From Neobacillus endophyticus (GTDB lineage Bacteria; Bacillota; Bacilli; Bacillales; Cytobacillaceae), in the NCBI RefSeq assembly GCF_013248975.1, contig NZ_JABRWH010000001.1, positions 1,054,001-1,118,000 on the forward strand: a stretch of 64,000 nt of DNA, given 5' to 3'. Shown piece after piece: positions 17,772 to 27,097 of this stretch. The position numbers and the translations under genes were made by a program. The notes beneath the pieces were generated by a model, which saw nothing but the letters and a program-made list of their open reading frames with translations, ran no database searches and was not told the origin of the DNA. How positions within the stretch are numbered: position 1 is the stretch's first letter; every line of letters begins with the position of its first letter.

Positions 17772-18677
17772 TCAGCCTTTTACACTGCCGGCAGATAAAC
17801 CTCGGACAAATTGCTTTTGGAAAATGATATAGGCGATAATCATAGGCAGTGCCGCGACTGCCAGACCTGCCAATTGGATTCCAAAATTAGTATCCAGCTG
17901 ACTTCTTAAGTTCATTAATCCTACCGGAATGGTTCTCAGGCTGGAATCCTCTACAAACACAAGGGCAAACATAAATTCATTCCAAACGTTCATGCCGGTC
18001 AATAAGGCACAGGAGGCAATGATGGGTTTTCCCATAGGTAAGATGATGTTCCAATAGACCCTCCAGCTATTACATCCGTCAATGATCGCCGATTCCTCGA
18101 GCTCGCCCGGGATAGAGAGGAAATACGATCGCATTAAAAAAATGGCAAACGGCAATTGAAACGCCACATAGGGAACGATTAATGCGCCATAAGTATTGTA
18201 TAAACCAATTGCTTGGAGAATTTTATAAAGTGGTATCAGGCTGACTTGGGGGGCCAGCATGAGACCACTCAAAATTACAAACAGCATTATATTTTGTCCT
18301 TTAAAGCGAAAACGGCTGAGTCCAAACGCTGCCATGGAGCCTAGCAGCAAAACGGCGACAACTGAAACGACAGTGACCAGCACACTATTGAAAAAATATT
18401 GGCCGATTCCGGCATCCCATGCTTCTTTATAGTTACTCCACAGCCATTCCTTCGGCAGGGACCATGTATTTAAAAAGAAATCACTATTGGATTTTAATCC
18501 GCTTAATCCAAGCCAGATGATCGGATAGATAATGCAGATGGCAAAAATGCTAAACCAAATAAGAATCACGATTTGAAAAAGGCGGTCTTTTAGCTTGGTT
18601 GATAGAGGTTTTGATTTCTTGAGGCGGACCTCCTTCATATCGCCGGTCGTAACAATGGGACTATCTTTTGCACTCAT
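17772..18677 (-). CDS. frlM: ABC sugar/fructosamine permease, MalG type
   Basis: 301 aa with six membrane segments and the MalG-family EAA loop EESAIIDGCNSWRVYWNIILP, which contacts the ATPase. It starts 7 bp after the stop of the MalF-type partner. No ATPase is encoded nearby; in B. subtilis the Frl transporter borrows the shared ATPase MsmX, and the same is likely here. A 30-residue polar N-terminal extension precedes the first helix. Confidence 0.88.
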   Translation of the reverse strand: MSAKDSPIVTTGDMKEVRLKKSKPLSTKLKDRLFQIVILIWFSIFAICIIYPIIWLGLSGLKSNSDFFLNTWSLPKEWLWSNYKEAWDAGIGQYFFNSVLVTVVSVVAVLLLGSMAAFGLSRFRFKGQNIMLFVILSGLMLAPQVSLIPLYKILQAIGLYNTYGALIVPYVAFQLPFAIFLMRSYFLSIPGELEESAIIDGCNSWRVYWNIILPMGKPIIASCALLTGMNVWNEFMFALVFVEDSSLRTIPVGLMNLRSQLDTNFGIQLAGLAVAALPMIIAYIIFQKQFVRGLSAGSVKG

Positions 18678-18684
18678 CTACTTC

Positions 18685-19569
18685 TTACACCTCCTGCCCT
18701 GATTTTCCTAATTTCATTTGCAGTAAGGAAAGGATCAGGGTAATGATAAAAATGACGGTACCAATGGCGGAGGCATAGCCCATTTCATCATTGCGGAACG
18801 CGGCTCGATAAAGCATTGTTCCTAAAACTTCCGTCGATCGCCCCGGTCCGCCGCCCGTCATGACATAGACTTCATCAAACACTTTAAAGGCCCCTATCAC
18901 CGTAATAACGGTACCGACGAGAATCATTTCCCTGATTTGCGGGATGGTGATCTTCAAGAAGGTTTTGATTTTGGAAGCACCATCAATCATCGCGGCTTCG
19001 TAATATTCAGCTGGGATTTTTTGCATGGAAATTAAAAACAGCATCGCCATGTAGCCGGTGTACTGCCATTGGGACACAAAGATGACAGCAAATATCGCGG
19101 TATTACTGTCTCCCAGCCAGGAATGTGCCCAGCGGGAATGGCCAATTGCATGGAGAAAGCCATTAACCAATCCGATTTCCGGGTTATACAGGAGCTGCCA
19201 CATCAAGCCGACAACCGCAATGGAAATAACCGATGGAATAAAAAAGACAGTCCGGAAAAATGGCTGAAACTTTCTAATCAATTTATCTTCCATAACAGCT
19301 GCGATGACGAGTCCTCCGCCCACTTGAAATACAAGGGAAATCACGGCATACAGGGAATTATTTTTCAATGAAATATAAAATACCGGATCCTTAAAAAGCC
19401 TGCCGTAATAGTTGAAGCCGACAAAGGTTTTGGCAGCATCGAAAGAACTCCACCTGAACATGCTATTGTATAAGTTATAGACAATCGGCAGAAATACAAA
19501 TGACAGGATCAGAAGGAAGGCTGGCAAGATATACAGAATGGCAATCCGATTATAACGAAGTGTCTTCAT
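18685..19569 (-). CDS. frlN: ABC sugar/fructosamine permease, MalF type
   Basis: 294 aa, six membrane segments, EAA loop EAAMIDGASKIKTFLKITIPQI. Start ATG follows GGAGGGAGAAGG. It lies between the solute-binding lipoprotein gene (54 bp) and the MalG-type permease gene. Assignment to fructosamine uptake rests on the surrounding frlB, frlD and frlR genes. Confidence 0.88.
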   Translation of the reverse strand: MKTLRYNRIAILYILPAFLLILSFVFLPIVYNLYNSMFRWSSFDAAKTFVGFNYYGRLFKDPVFYISLKNNSLYAVISLVFQVGGGLVIAAVMEDKLIRKFQPFFRTVFFIPSVISIAVVGLMWQLLYNPEIGLVNGFLHAIGHSRWAHSWLGDSNTAIFAVIFVSQWQYTGYMAMLFLISMQKIPAEYYEAAMIDGASKIKTFLKITIPQIREMILVGTVITVIGAFKVFDEVYVMTGGGPGRSTEVLGTMLYRAAFRNDEMGYASAIGTVIFIITLILSLLQMKLGKSGQEV

Positions 19570-19623
19570 CCTTCTCCCTCCAAGGGGGGTGATCAGGAAA
19601 GCCCGCTCACCCGTTTTTCTTCC

Positions 19624-20919
19624 TTACTCACTTTCACTTTGTACTTGTTTTGCTACTTTTTGAATCTCTTTCATAACTTGTTCCGGTTTCTTCGTCCCAT
19701 CAAGCAGCAGCTGAGCATTGGATAAATAGGAATCTGCCACCTTTGCATTCACATCCGTATCAAGCCAAATAGCCATACCGTCTGCTTTATTCAAGCCATC
19801 AACACCTTCAGCTACTTGTTTTATCGCGTTTTGCGCTGTTGTCGCGCCTTTCACTGGACTTGGCCAGCCAAGTTGTGTGGTCAACTTGCTGCCATTTTCT
19901 TTGCTTGTTAAAAATTTCAGAAACTCTATCGCTTCTTTTGGATGCTTTGTTTTGGAGGAAACAAGGAACCCATCTGGTGCACCCGTGATCATACTTTGAT
20001 CCCCTTTACCTCCCGTAATGGCCGGCATCGGGAAGAAGCCCCAATTTCCTTTCATCGCCTTTTCTACATCCGGGAACTCTACGAGCTCAAGATAGAACAT
20101 GGCCCCTTTTCCCGCAAAGAATAATTGCTTTGCCATATCGTGTGATGTAGAGTTCGCATTTTTCATGAAATAACCTTTTTTATTTAAATCGACAAACATT
20201 TGCAAAGCTTGCACATATCCTGGATCCGTGAATTCTCCTGTTTTCGGGTTATAGTCCTTCATTCTGACATCCTGAGGAACTAATTTTTGGTTAAACCCTG
20301 TCAGGTAATGAATCGCAGCCCACGGATCTTGGTTACCAAAGATAATCGGTGTGACGCCATTTTGCTTTAAGGTATCTAATTCTTGGAGAAATTCATCCCA
20401 TGTTTTGGGTTCTTGGAGGTTATATTTCTTAAAGATTGATTTGTTGTAAACAAAGTACTTTGCATCGAGGTCCAAAGGAATTCCATAGTTCTTTCCATCC
20501 GTTTGGAATGGCTGAAGGGATGACGGGATAAAACTATCTCTCCAGGCCGTATCTTTATTTAAATAAGGGGTTAAATCCAAAGCTGCACCTGCACGAACAA
20601 ATTTCCTCGCAAATTCCCCTGACCAGGAAAAGAAGATATCTGGTACATCATTGCCGCCAAGAATGACGCGAAGTTTATCCTTGATTGGTCCATCGGCAAT
20701 AGCATCTGTTTTTATCACAATATTCGGATGCTGTTTTTCAAATTCTTTTACCACTTGGTCAAAATAGGGATGATTTTCTGGCTCTGGCCACTTATGCAAG
20801 AACTTTAAGACAATTTTGCCTGATCCTTCTTCAGTGGTTGAAGAAGAGCTCGAACATCCTGCTAATACGAGAGCAAATAGTAACATAGCCACAAATAACA
20901 ACTTTGTCTTTTTACTCAT
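19624..20919 (-). CDS. frlO: ABC solute-binding lipoprotein (family 1), fructosamine
   Basis: 431 aa with a lipoprotein signal (MSKKTKLLFVAMLLFALVLAGCS, lipobox LAGC, Cys about 22). It has a Ser-rich linker and a family 1 sugar-binding fold (VVKEFEKQHPNIVIKTDA, DIFFSWSGEFARKF, GKGAMFYLELVEFPDVEKAMKGNWGFFPMP). It captures substrate at the cell surface for FrlN/FrlM. There is a 94-bp gap from frlD with no operator copy, so it is probably cotranscribed with frlD. Confidence 0.9.
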   Translation of the reverse strand: MSKKTKLLFVAMLLFALVLAGCSSSSSTTEEGSGKIVLKFLHKWPEPENHPYFDQVVKEFEKQHPNIVIKTDAIADGPIKDKLRVILGGNDVPDIFFSWSGEFARKFVRAGAALDLTPYLNKDTAWRDSFIPSSLQPFQTDGKNYGIPLDLDAKYFVYNKSIFKKYNLQEPKTWDEFLQELDTLKQNGVTPIIFGNQDPWAAIHYLTGFNQKLVPQDVRMKDYNPKTGEFTDPGYVQALQMFVDLNKKGYFMKNANSTSHDMAKQLFFAGKGAMFYLELVEFPDVEKAMKGNWGFFPMPAITGGKGDQSMITGAPDGFLVSSKTKHPKEAIEFLKFLTSKENGSKLTTQLGWPSPVKGATTAQNAIKQVAEGVDGLNKADGMAIWLDTDVNAKVADSYLSNAQLLLDGTKKPEQVMKEIQKVAKQVQSESE

Positions 20920-21013
20920 ACCATTAACCTCCTTATTTTTTAAAAATTAAACTAGTAAATTCCTGCACCCCCTGCTTGATCTTTTTTATTACAATTCCTT
21001 CCCGAAACGGGAA

Positions 21014-21844
21014 TTAGAATGGTATCCCATAACCAAATGCTCCATCGACTAGGCAGGTTTTTGCCGCAAATTTTGCCCCTTCTTCCAAACTTCTTTTTAA
21101 AAGAAGCTCTTTAGACTCTATCTCCTTTTTAAGGTAATGGATCATAAAGGCTGTGAAAAAAGAATCCCCAGCCCCCAGTGTATCGACTGGTTTGACAAAG
21201 TGCGGCTCCTGGCGGTAAAAGCTCTGGCCGTCAAAGACGATGGAGCCTCTTGAGCCCATTGTGCCTATGGCTAGTTTACTGCCAAAGCGGTGAACTGTTT
21301 TTAATAGATTCTCCACCTCGGAGTCTGAAAGCTGCCCGCATGATAACAGGCTGACATCGACATACTGACAGGTTTCTTTTAAAATTTCTTCCGTATAGTC
21401 TGCTGAAAAATCAAAGGAAACGAGAACTCCGGTCCTTTTGAGTTTCGGCAGCTCGGGTTCGATGTCGCTATAAATGCTGGTATGTGCCATATCAAAATTT
21501 TGTATATATGCCAAGTCATCTTCGCTTAGGAGGATGGGGTGGTCTTTTTGAACGCCCCCGCCGTTGCCGCCGATGAAGACGCGGTCCCCGTCTATCAAAT
21601 CCACTTGTGCATAACCATTTTCACCGTTATGCTGCCGGCAATGGGAAAGATCTATATCCAAGCTTTTTAGTGTTTGAATGATATGTTCTGCCGCTAGGTC
21701 ATTGCCGAAAACTCCAAGATAGGCTGATTCCACCCCGAGCTGTTTTGCATAAACACTAAAGTTCAGGGCATTGCCGCCAGGGTACATGATTTTTTTATAA
21801 AGATACTGATCCACGACATTATCGCCCACACCAATGACTTTCAT
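21014..21844 (-). CDS. frlD: Fructoselysine/fructosamine 6-kinase, PfkB family
   Basis: 276 aa of the PfkB/ribokinase family, with N-terminal PGGNALNFSVYAKQLG and catalytic DTLGAGDSFFTAF (Asp base). The length and VDGAFGYGIPF end fit FrlD. It phosphorylates the imported Amadori product at C6, giving the substrate of FrlB. ATG follows GAGGAGGAACTGAAAG. An operator copy overlaps the region immediately upstream, so this gene likely begins its own FrlR-controlled unit. Confidence 0.88.
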   Translation of the reverse strand: MKVIGVGDNVVDQYLYKKIMYPGGNALNFSVYAKQLGVESAYLGVFGNDLAAEHIIQTLKSLDIDLSHCRQHNGENGYAQVDLIDGDRVFIGGNGGGVQKDHPILLSEDDLAYIQNFDMAHTSIYSDIEPELPKLKRTGVLVSFDFSADYTEEILKETCQYVDVSLLSCGQLSDSEVENLLKTVHRFGSKLAIGTMGSRGSIVFDGQSFYRQEPHFVKPVDTLGAGDSFFTAFMIHYLKKEIESKELLLKRSLEEGAKFAAKTCLVDGAFGYGIPF

Positions 21845-21863
21845 CTTTCAGTTCCTCCTCGAT

Positions 21864-21881
21864 AAATGGTATATACCATTT
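21864..21881. promoter_or_regulatory. FrlR-type operator, copy 2 (upstream of frlD)
   Basis: AAATGGTATATACCATTT is an 18-bp perfect palindrome located 20 bp upstream of the frlD start and between frlR and frlD. It matches copies at 17701 and 22701. Confidence 0.85.
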
Positions 21882-21897
21882 TGTTTAAAACTGAATT

Positions 21898-22635
21898 TTA
21901 TTTCAAATTCAGTTCCGAATAAAATCTCACAATATCGCTTCGGGTCAGCGAAGTGGAAAATTCAATTTCCCGCTCGTTACGGTCAAAAGCCACAGACTCC
22001 TGAAAGATGCACGGACTTTCCGAACGGATCTTAAGCAGCTTGCTGTCTTCTTCATCCGATAAGGTCACATGCATGTGCTCTTTAGCTCTGACCAGTTGGA
22101 TGCCATAAACGTTTTCTAATATTTGATACAACGAAACATCGTTCATGATATGATGTTCAATGTTTGGCACAAGCTTGACAGGAAGAAAAGATTCCTCGAT
22201 GGAAACTGGCATGTTATTGACTAATCGCAGCCTTTTGATGACGATCATCTCTTCACTGGGAGGAAGCTTCAATTTATTGGCTAACACCGGTTTGGCTTCT
22301 ATTCTTTTGATCGAAAGGACTTGGGTGCTTGGAATGAGCCCTTTGTTCAGCATATTTCTTGTAAAACTGTTGAAGGTAATAAAATCCATTTCTATTTTAT
22401 GATTGGCAACAAATGTTCCAGCGCCAACCCGCCGCTCCACCACACCTTCCCTTTCTAAAATGGACAAGGTGTGCCTGGCCGTCATTCGGCTTATTCCATA
22501 CTGTTCGGCTAGCTCTCTTTCTGAGGGCAATTTGTCTCCATGTTTCAATTTCCCCATTTCAATATCATCCATGATTTTTTCCTTTAATTGCTTATAAAAA
22601 GGAATCGCCTCTTCATCTCTCATCATTCTACTCAT
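21898..22635 (-). CDS. frlR: GntR/HutC-family repressor of the fructosamine genes
   Basis: 245 aa. The N-terminal GntR winged helix (about 10-75) contains LPSERELAEQYGISRMTARHTLSILEREGVVERRVGAGTFV. A C-terminal UTRA ligand domain (about 95-240) contains SIEESFLPVKLVP and EFSTSLTRSDIVRFYSEL. It presumably senses a fructosamine phosphate. In B. subtilis frlR is separate from the operon; here it leads the cluster, 53 bp upstream of frlD. The operator at 22701-22720 suggests autoregulation. Confidence 0.88.
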   Translation of the reverse strand: MSRMMRDEEAIPFYKQLKEKIMDDIEMGKLKHGDKLPSERELAEQYGISRMTARHTLSILEREGVVERRVGAGTFVANHKIEMDFITFNSFTRNMLNKGLIPSTQVLSIKRIEAKPVLANKLKLPPSEEMIVIKRLRLVNNMPVSIEESFLPVKLVPNIEHHIMNDVSLYQILENVYGIQLVRAKEHMHVTLSDEEDSKLLKIRSESPCIFQESVAFDRNEREIEFSTSLTRSDIVRFYSELNLK

Positions 22636-22700
22636 CTATTATGTCTCCTATTTAGTAGATCATTGCTATCTATCATTTTATATAACTTTCCAGCATTCGC

Positions 22701-22720
22701 CAAATGGTATATACCATTTG
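22701..22720. promoter_or_regulatory. FrlR-type operator, copy 3 (upstream of frlR)
   Basis: CAAATGGTATATACCATTTG is a perfect 20-bp palindrome, 66 bp upstream of the frlR start. It shares its core with the other two copies. Confidence 0.85.
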
Positions 22721-22772
22721 TTGCGCTATTTTAAAAGATGATGTAGAGAGAGATTAAGGTTGTTAAGCATTT

Positions 22773-22790
22773 CGTGTGAAGCGCTTTCAA
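22773..22790. promoter_or_regulatory. Possible catabolite-responsive element (cre-like)
   Basis: TGTGAAGCGCTTTCAA contains the cre core AAGCGCTTTCA but deviates at the left end from the CcpA consensus. It lies about 140 bp upstream of frlR, a plausible place for carbon catabolite control. Weak. The rest of 22721-23040 holds nothing I can assign. Confidence 0.35.
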
Positions 22791-23039
22791 AAATATAATG
22801 AAAGTAGAGGTAGTGAAGATGATGTAATGTGAAGTGAACTGCGATGTGTATGATTAATTTTAAAATAGTCCAATTTTTATTTTTTGTCAACGTGTTTTCT
22901 GATATTTTAAATTATTCTAATGTGATTTTAATAAAAACATCTTTTACTTTTGCTCTGCCGCTGTTCATAACGTGCGTGGACTTTTCGTTTCCGCTTCATG
23001 TTTGCAGCCAAGGGGGCTTTTCGTTTTTTTACCTATCCG

Positions 23040-23860
23040 ATTCAAGTTCGATTACTCACGCCTGTGAGCTTTTTGTGCCTTTTTTCCATAACTAGAGCCA
23101 GGTTACATGCGCCTCCAGGCTATTTTCGCCTCTTTTCCCTTAACTAGAACCGGGTTACTTGCGCTTACAAGCTCTTTTTGACTCTTACCTCTTAACTAGA
23201 ACCGCTCTACTTTCGATTACGTGCTCTTTTTGATTCTTTTCCCTTAACTAGAATGGGTCTACTTTCGATTACGAGCTCTGTTTGACTCTTTTTCCTTAAC
23301 TAGAACCGGGTTACTTTCGCTTACGAGCTCTTTTTGACCCTTTTCCCTTACCTAGAACCGGGTTACTTTCGCTTACGAGCTCTGTTTGACTCTTTTCCCT
23401 TAACTAGGACTGTTCTACTTTCGCTTCCAAGCCCTTTTTGACCCTTCTCCCTTAACGGAACCACCCCTATTTGCGCTTCCGAGCCCTTTTTGACCCTTAC
23501 CCCTTAACTAGAACCGCTCTACTTTCGCTTACGAGCTCTGTTTGACTCTTTTCCCTTAACTAGGACTGTTCTACTTTCGCTTCCAAGCCCTTTTTGACCC
23601 TTCTCCCTTAACGGAACCACCCTACTTGCGCTTCCGAGCCCTTTTTGACCCTTACCCCTTAACTAGAACCGCCCTACTTTCGCTTCCAAGCTCTTTTTGT
23701 TCCTTTTTCCTTAACTAGAACCACCCTACTTTCGCTTCCGATCCCTTTTTGACCCTTACCCCTTAACTAGAACCGCCCTACTTCCACACGCCCCCTCTTT
23801 TTCCACTTTTCCCCTTAACTAAGGGTCGCTCGACTTCCTCACAATGCCCCTTTAAGTCCG
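23040..23860. repeat. 52-bp tandem repeat array 2 (about 15 copies)
   Basis: The core TTAACTAGAACC recurs with TAACTAG at 23141, 23193, 23245, 23297 and 23349, an exact 52-bp period. A typical unit reads CTTAACTAGAACCGCCCTAC, then TTTCGCTTCCGAGCTCTTTT, then TGACCCTTTTCC. Units diverge by point changes and a few small indels near 23450-23600, where a block of about 130 bp is itself repeated. The sequence is unrelated to arrays 1 and 3. It separates frlR from the STAS/FapA cassette. Confidence 0.93.
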
Positions 23861-23867
23861 GAATCGG

Positions 23868-24179
23868 TCAAGAAAATACGTCTCTGCCAATGATGTCCGG
23901 GATTTGCAACAGGTCAAACACTTCATATATGTCCTCTTTCAAATGCGTTATCTTTACTAAGATTTCTCGTTCCTTCAGATGCTGCACAAGATTCATCAAT
24001 AAGCCGATTCCGGTTGAATCCACGAATGATACAGCGGCAAAGTTAAGCTCGACTTCCTGTGCTGTTTGTAACGCAGGAATGATCTCTTCCTCCATGACCT
24101 CCGTGATTTCAATATCCATGTCTCCCTTTAACTGAACAGTGGTCTTTACTCCCTCATTGACCATTTGATATTCAAACAC
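23868..24179 (-). CDS. STAS-domain anti-sigma-factor antagonist (RsbV/SpoIIAA-like)
   Basis: 103 aa from the GTG at 24177-24179, which follows AGGGGAGGGATCAAAA; the longer ATG frame overlaps the upstream gene and lacks a site. STAS motif VSFVDSTGIGLLMNLVQHL contains the Ser/Thr that anti-sigma kinases phosphorylate. The end reads DIYEVFDLLQIPDIIG. It is the last gene of a four-gene unit that begins with another STAS gene (27418), so the unit carries two candidate antagonists. Confidence 0.9.
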   Translation of the reverse strand: MFEYQMVNEGVKTTVQLKGDMDIEITEVMEEEIIPALQTAQEVELNFAAVSFVDSTGIGLLMNLVQHLKEREILVKITHLKEDIYEVFDLLQIPDIIGRDVFS

Positions 24180-24210
24180 TTTTGATCCCTCCCCTGTTAA
24201 AAGAATTCCG

Positions 24211-26256
24211 CTAGGACAGCAGTAATTTTCCTTCCTTCGACACTCTGGCAAATACATTTTGTTCGGATTGCTCAAATTGGTACAGAACATTGCCAATTTG
24301 AATTCTGGTTCCTTCGATAACTTTATTTATTTTGATGGATTGATCTTGTGGAACCCGGATAAAAGTAATCTCTCCTCCTCGAGTTCCCGCTTCATGGATC
24401 TCTGCCCCCTTGTCGGCATGAACCTCTCCTCCTCTTAGGAGGCCTTTGACTACTACTTTTCCTCTGGCATGAATTTGAGAGTGAATACATCCCGTTCCGG
24501 CAACGATCACATCACCATTGCATTGAATCTTGCTATTCAGCGCATAGGGGAGCATAATTTGTCCATTTGTTTCATGCATTTCTGCAGCAGGATCACTTGC
24601 CGCATCTATTCTTACCACCAATTTGGAAATGTCGTCTGGTGTTTGAAATTGCATTGGCGCCAACTGGATAAATCCATTTACCAAAGAGGCATTAATTTCT
24701 TTCAATTCAGGGTCCAATATTTGCATTTGATCCGCAACGAAAACCAGCCCGGTGATCTTTTTAATTAACGGCGGTAAATGCTTAAATTTCTTCTCAAGCA
24801 ATATGCGGATCATAGAACTAAGCCCCATTTTATTGATATCAGAAGTTTTAAATACCGGTGACTGATAAATTTGCTCGACAGCTGCTATAAATGCTTTTAA
24901 TTCGGTTGAAAGCTTTCTTAAATGATTGATGATTTCAATGATTTTTTGATTCCGTTCCCCGGCGGATAATTGGCTATTTACAACGTTTTGACAAGCAATC
25001 AGCCTGCCTCCTGCTTTAAGGATGGATTGCTCAACCGTTCCGTAAACAAGCAAATCCGCGCGAGCTTCTACTGCTATTCCTTCTTTTATATTCCCTTGGA
25101 TGATCATGTCTCCATGAAAAGACATTTTTCCCAGTCCCGGAAGAATATTTCCTGAGTGAATAGATCTAGGAATAACAGACACTCTGGTGATCCCATCTTT
25201 TGACATCAGTGAAGGCCTGCCGTACTCAATGGCGACAACTTTTGTCCCTTCGTCAATCAGATCGACCCCTTTGCCCGCATAGATTTTTAATGTTTCTGCT
25301 TCCTCTTGCTCAATTACTTCCCCAGTTATCGACACCCCATCTGTTCCTGGCTTTGATGGATGAATAACCCCAAGTAGCTGCCCTTTGTAAACACTCGGGA
25401 TTTTTATATGCTTACGGTTATTTAGATCTTCATCTTCCATTAATTTCGTTGTGTAATCCAATTCCTCTTCTACTAACCACTCGATCCAGCCATCCTCCCC
25501 TTTTTTTGGGCTCGTCCCTTCTGCTATCGTGAAGGTACCAGGTTCTGTAGCTCGCATGGCACGTTGAATTTCTAAAATACGAACACCCTTTTTAATGCCT
25601 AAATCCTTCATTTTCTGCTGAATTTGATCCAGTTGAAGGGGATTGATGATTTCCTCCTCTACTTGAATTTCAAGCTGAAGATGTGAACTTGGTTCTTGAT
25701 CCACCAAACTGTAGGATCTTCGGAAACCAGGTTCAAGGTGCAGCATGGCTGTCACTTTTAGAGGGTCCATTTCAATGGACCAGACAGGCTCTTTCAATTC
25801 GTTCGGGAGTTTAACCTCTATCAAATCCTTTTCCATAAGAGCCGTTGTTTTCGTTACCAATTCACCGTTCTTATATAGGGAAACCTCTTTAGCTGGCGTA
25901 ATGGTTGGGTAATGAGCAGGAGTATCTTTTATATAAATTTGTCCATCTTTGACCCAGATCTTCCCGACTTCAAGATTCTGATCATTTAAGTCCTGTGCTC
26001 CTCTTTGGAGAGGTTCTTCAAAAGTTAGATTCAAACTCTCCTCCGGTAAAGGCAGTTCCTCAATAGAACGTCCCTGCTCGTCTATTTTTTCCGTTAATCG
26101 GACAACAACCGGTTTTGCTCCGAAGCCAAATATCCCCTTCTTTGGGTTTTGAATGACTTCAATCTCTACTTGGGACTCGGTTAAGCCCATTTCAGCCAAC
26201 CCTTTGGCAATGGCTTCTTCTATATTTTTACCTTCTGCCGTAATTACTGCACTCAT
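24211..26256 (-). CDS. FapA/DUF342 protein with N-terminal Jag-N-like domain
   Basis: 681 aa. Residues about 1-55 (EGKNIEEAIAKGLAEMGLTESQVEIEVIQNPKKGIFGFGAKPVVVRL, read in parts) match the Jag/KhpB N-terminal domain. The rest carries the DUF342/FapA beta-helix pattern, including GVSITGEVI, GNILPGLGKMSFHGDMIIQGNIKEGIAVEA and CNGDVIVAGTGCIHSQIHARGKVVVKGLLRGGEVHADKGAEI. DUF342 proteins often accompany flagellar or signalling genes, and no biochemical role is established. It is flanked by a PP2C phosphatase gene upstream and a STAS gene 31 bp downstream. Confidence 0.88.
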   Translation of the reverse strand: MSAVITAEGKNIEEAIAKGLAEMGLTESQVEIEVIQNPKKGIFGFGAKPVVVRLTEKIDEQGRSIEELPLPEESLNLTFEEPLQRGAQDLNDQNLEVGKIWVKDGQIYIKDTPAHYPTITPAKEVSLYKNGELVTKTTALMEKDLIEVKLPNELKEPVWSIEMDPLKVTAMLHLEPGFRRSYSLVDQEPSSHLQLEIQVEEEIINPLQLDQIQQKMKDLGIKKGVRILEIQRAMRATEPGTFTIAEGTSPKKGEDGWIEWLVEEELDYTTKLMEDEDLNNRKHIKIPSVYKGQLLGVIHPSKPGTDGVSITGEVIEQEEAETLKIYAGKGVDLIDEGTKVVAIEYGRPSLMSKDGITRVSVIPRSIHSGNILPGLGKMSFHGDMIIQGNIKEGIAVEARADLLVYGTVEQSILKAGGRLIACQNVVNSQLSAGERNQKIIEIINHLRKLSTELKAFIAAVEQIYQSPVFKTSDINKMGLSSMIRILLEKKFKHLPPLIKKITGLVFVADQMQILDPELKEINASLVNGFIQLAPMQFQTPDDISKLVVRIDAASDPAAEMHETNGQIMLPYALNSKIQCNGDVIVAGTGCIHSQIHARGKVVVKGLLRGGEVHADKGAEIHEAGTRGGEITFIRVPQDQSIKINKVIEGTRIQIGNVLYQFEQSEQNVFARVSKEGKLLLS

Positions 26257-26308
26257 TCGCCTTACCCCTTTATGAGCAAATCACTGTTGCTTAAAATGTC
26301 CTGCTCTC

Positions 26309-27097
26309 TCAAATCCGGAGCAGAACCATCGTTATATCATCTTTTTGGTTCATTCCATTTGAAAATTGATAAACTGACTGAACCACCGCCTGCTCCAATT
26401 GCTGGACGCTTTTCCCTTCATTTTCGAGCAAAATCTTCTTAAGGCGTTCACGGGTAAACTGTTCTCCCGCTTGATTCTGTGCCTCTATAATCCCATCTGT
26501 ATAAAATAAAACATACTGATTTGGCGCTAAACGGACCTGTTTCTCTTCGTAAATTTGATTAGGCAGGCCGCCAAGCATCACCCCGCTGACTTTCGGAAGC
26601 TCTGATACTTGATTCCCTCCTAAGAGAAGCGGAAGAGGATGACCAGCATTAGCAAACGTCAACGTCCCTTGTTTTGGGTCCCAATCGGCACAAAGTACAG
26701 TGACAAATGATCGTAAAGCACGGAAATCTTTGTATAAAGCATTGTTCATGGCTGTTAACGTATCCCCTGGTCCGCCAGTACTTTGGGCGGCACTCCTGAA
26801 GGCTCCCCTTGTTAAAATCATTAACATCGCAGCAGGAATTCCCTTCCCCATCACATCTCCAATCACCATTCGAATTCTCCCATCGGTCAATGGATAGAAG
26901 TCGAAATAATCCCCGCCAATCAATCTCGCTGGGATGGAGGTACCGGTCAATTCGCTTTCGACCAGCTTCGGAATTTCGGCATTTAGAAGCTTAGTTTGGA
27001 TATTTCTCGCTAAATTAATTTCTCTTTTCAACATTTTTAATTCTTCAAAAATTTCGGAATCATCATATTGAAAAGAGACATGGTCTTGAAGAGTCAA
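26309..27097 (-). CDS. SpoIIE/RsbU-type PP2C serine phosphatase
   Basis: 262 aa. An N-terminal coiled-coil (EIFEELKMLKREINLARNIQTKLL, about 15-40) leads into a PP2C domain with metal-binding GGDYFDF, GDVMGKGIPAAM, YTDGIIEAQ and KDDITMVLLRI. It dephosphorylates STAS antagonists in partner-switching systems. The TTG start directly follows the STAS stop codon (TAG TTG), with GGAGGGAG as ribosome site, implying translational coupling. No dedicated sensor domain is present, unlike RsbP. Confidence 0.92.
   Translation of the reverse strand: MTLQDHVSFQYDDSEIFEELKMLKREINLARNIQTKLLNAEIPKLVESELTGTSIPARLIGGDYFDFYPLTDGRIRMVIGDVMGKGIPAAMLMILTRGAFRSAAQSTGGPGDTLTAMNNALYKDFRALRSFVTVLCADWDPKQGTLTFANAGHPLPLLLGGNQVSELPKVSGVMLGGLPNQIYEEKQVRLAPNQYVLFYTDGIIEAQNQAGEQFTRERLKKILLENEGKSVQQLEQAVVQSVYQFSNGMNQKDDITMVLLRI

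Noticed and set aside
22844..23095. 83-aa hydrophobic frame
   Set aside because: No ribosome site, runs into the repeat array, and no recognisable features.
23040..23860. CRISPR array
   Set aside because: Units are contiguous with no unique spacers, and no cas genes are present; the same holds for the other 52-bp arrays.
24211..24296. Longer start for the STAS gene (ATG at 24296)
   Set aside because: It overlaps the DUF342 coding region, lacks a ribosome site, and adds a non-STAS leader.
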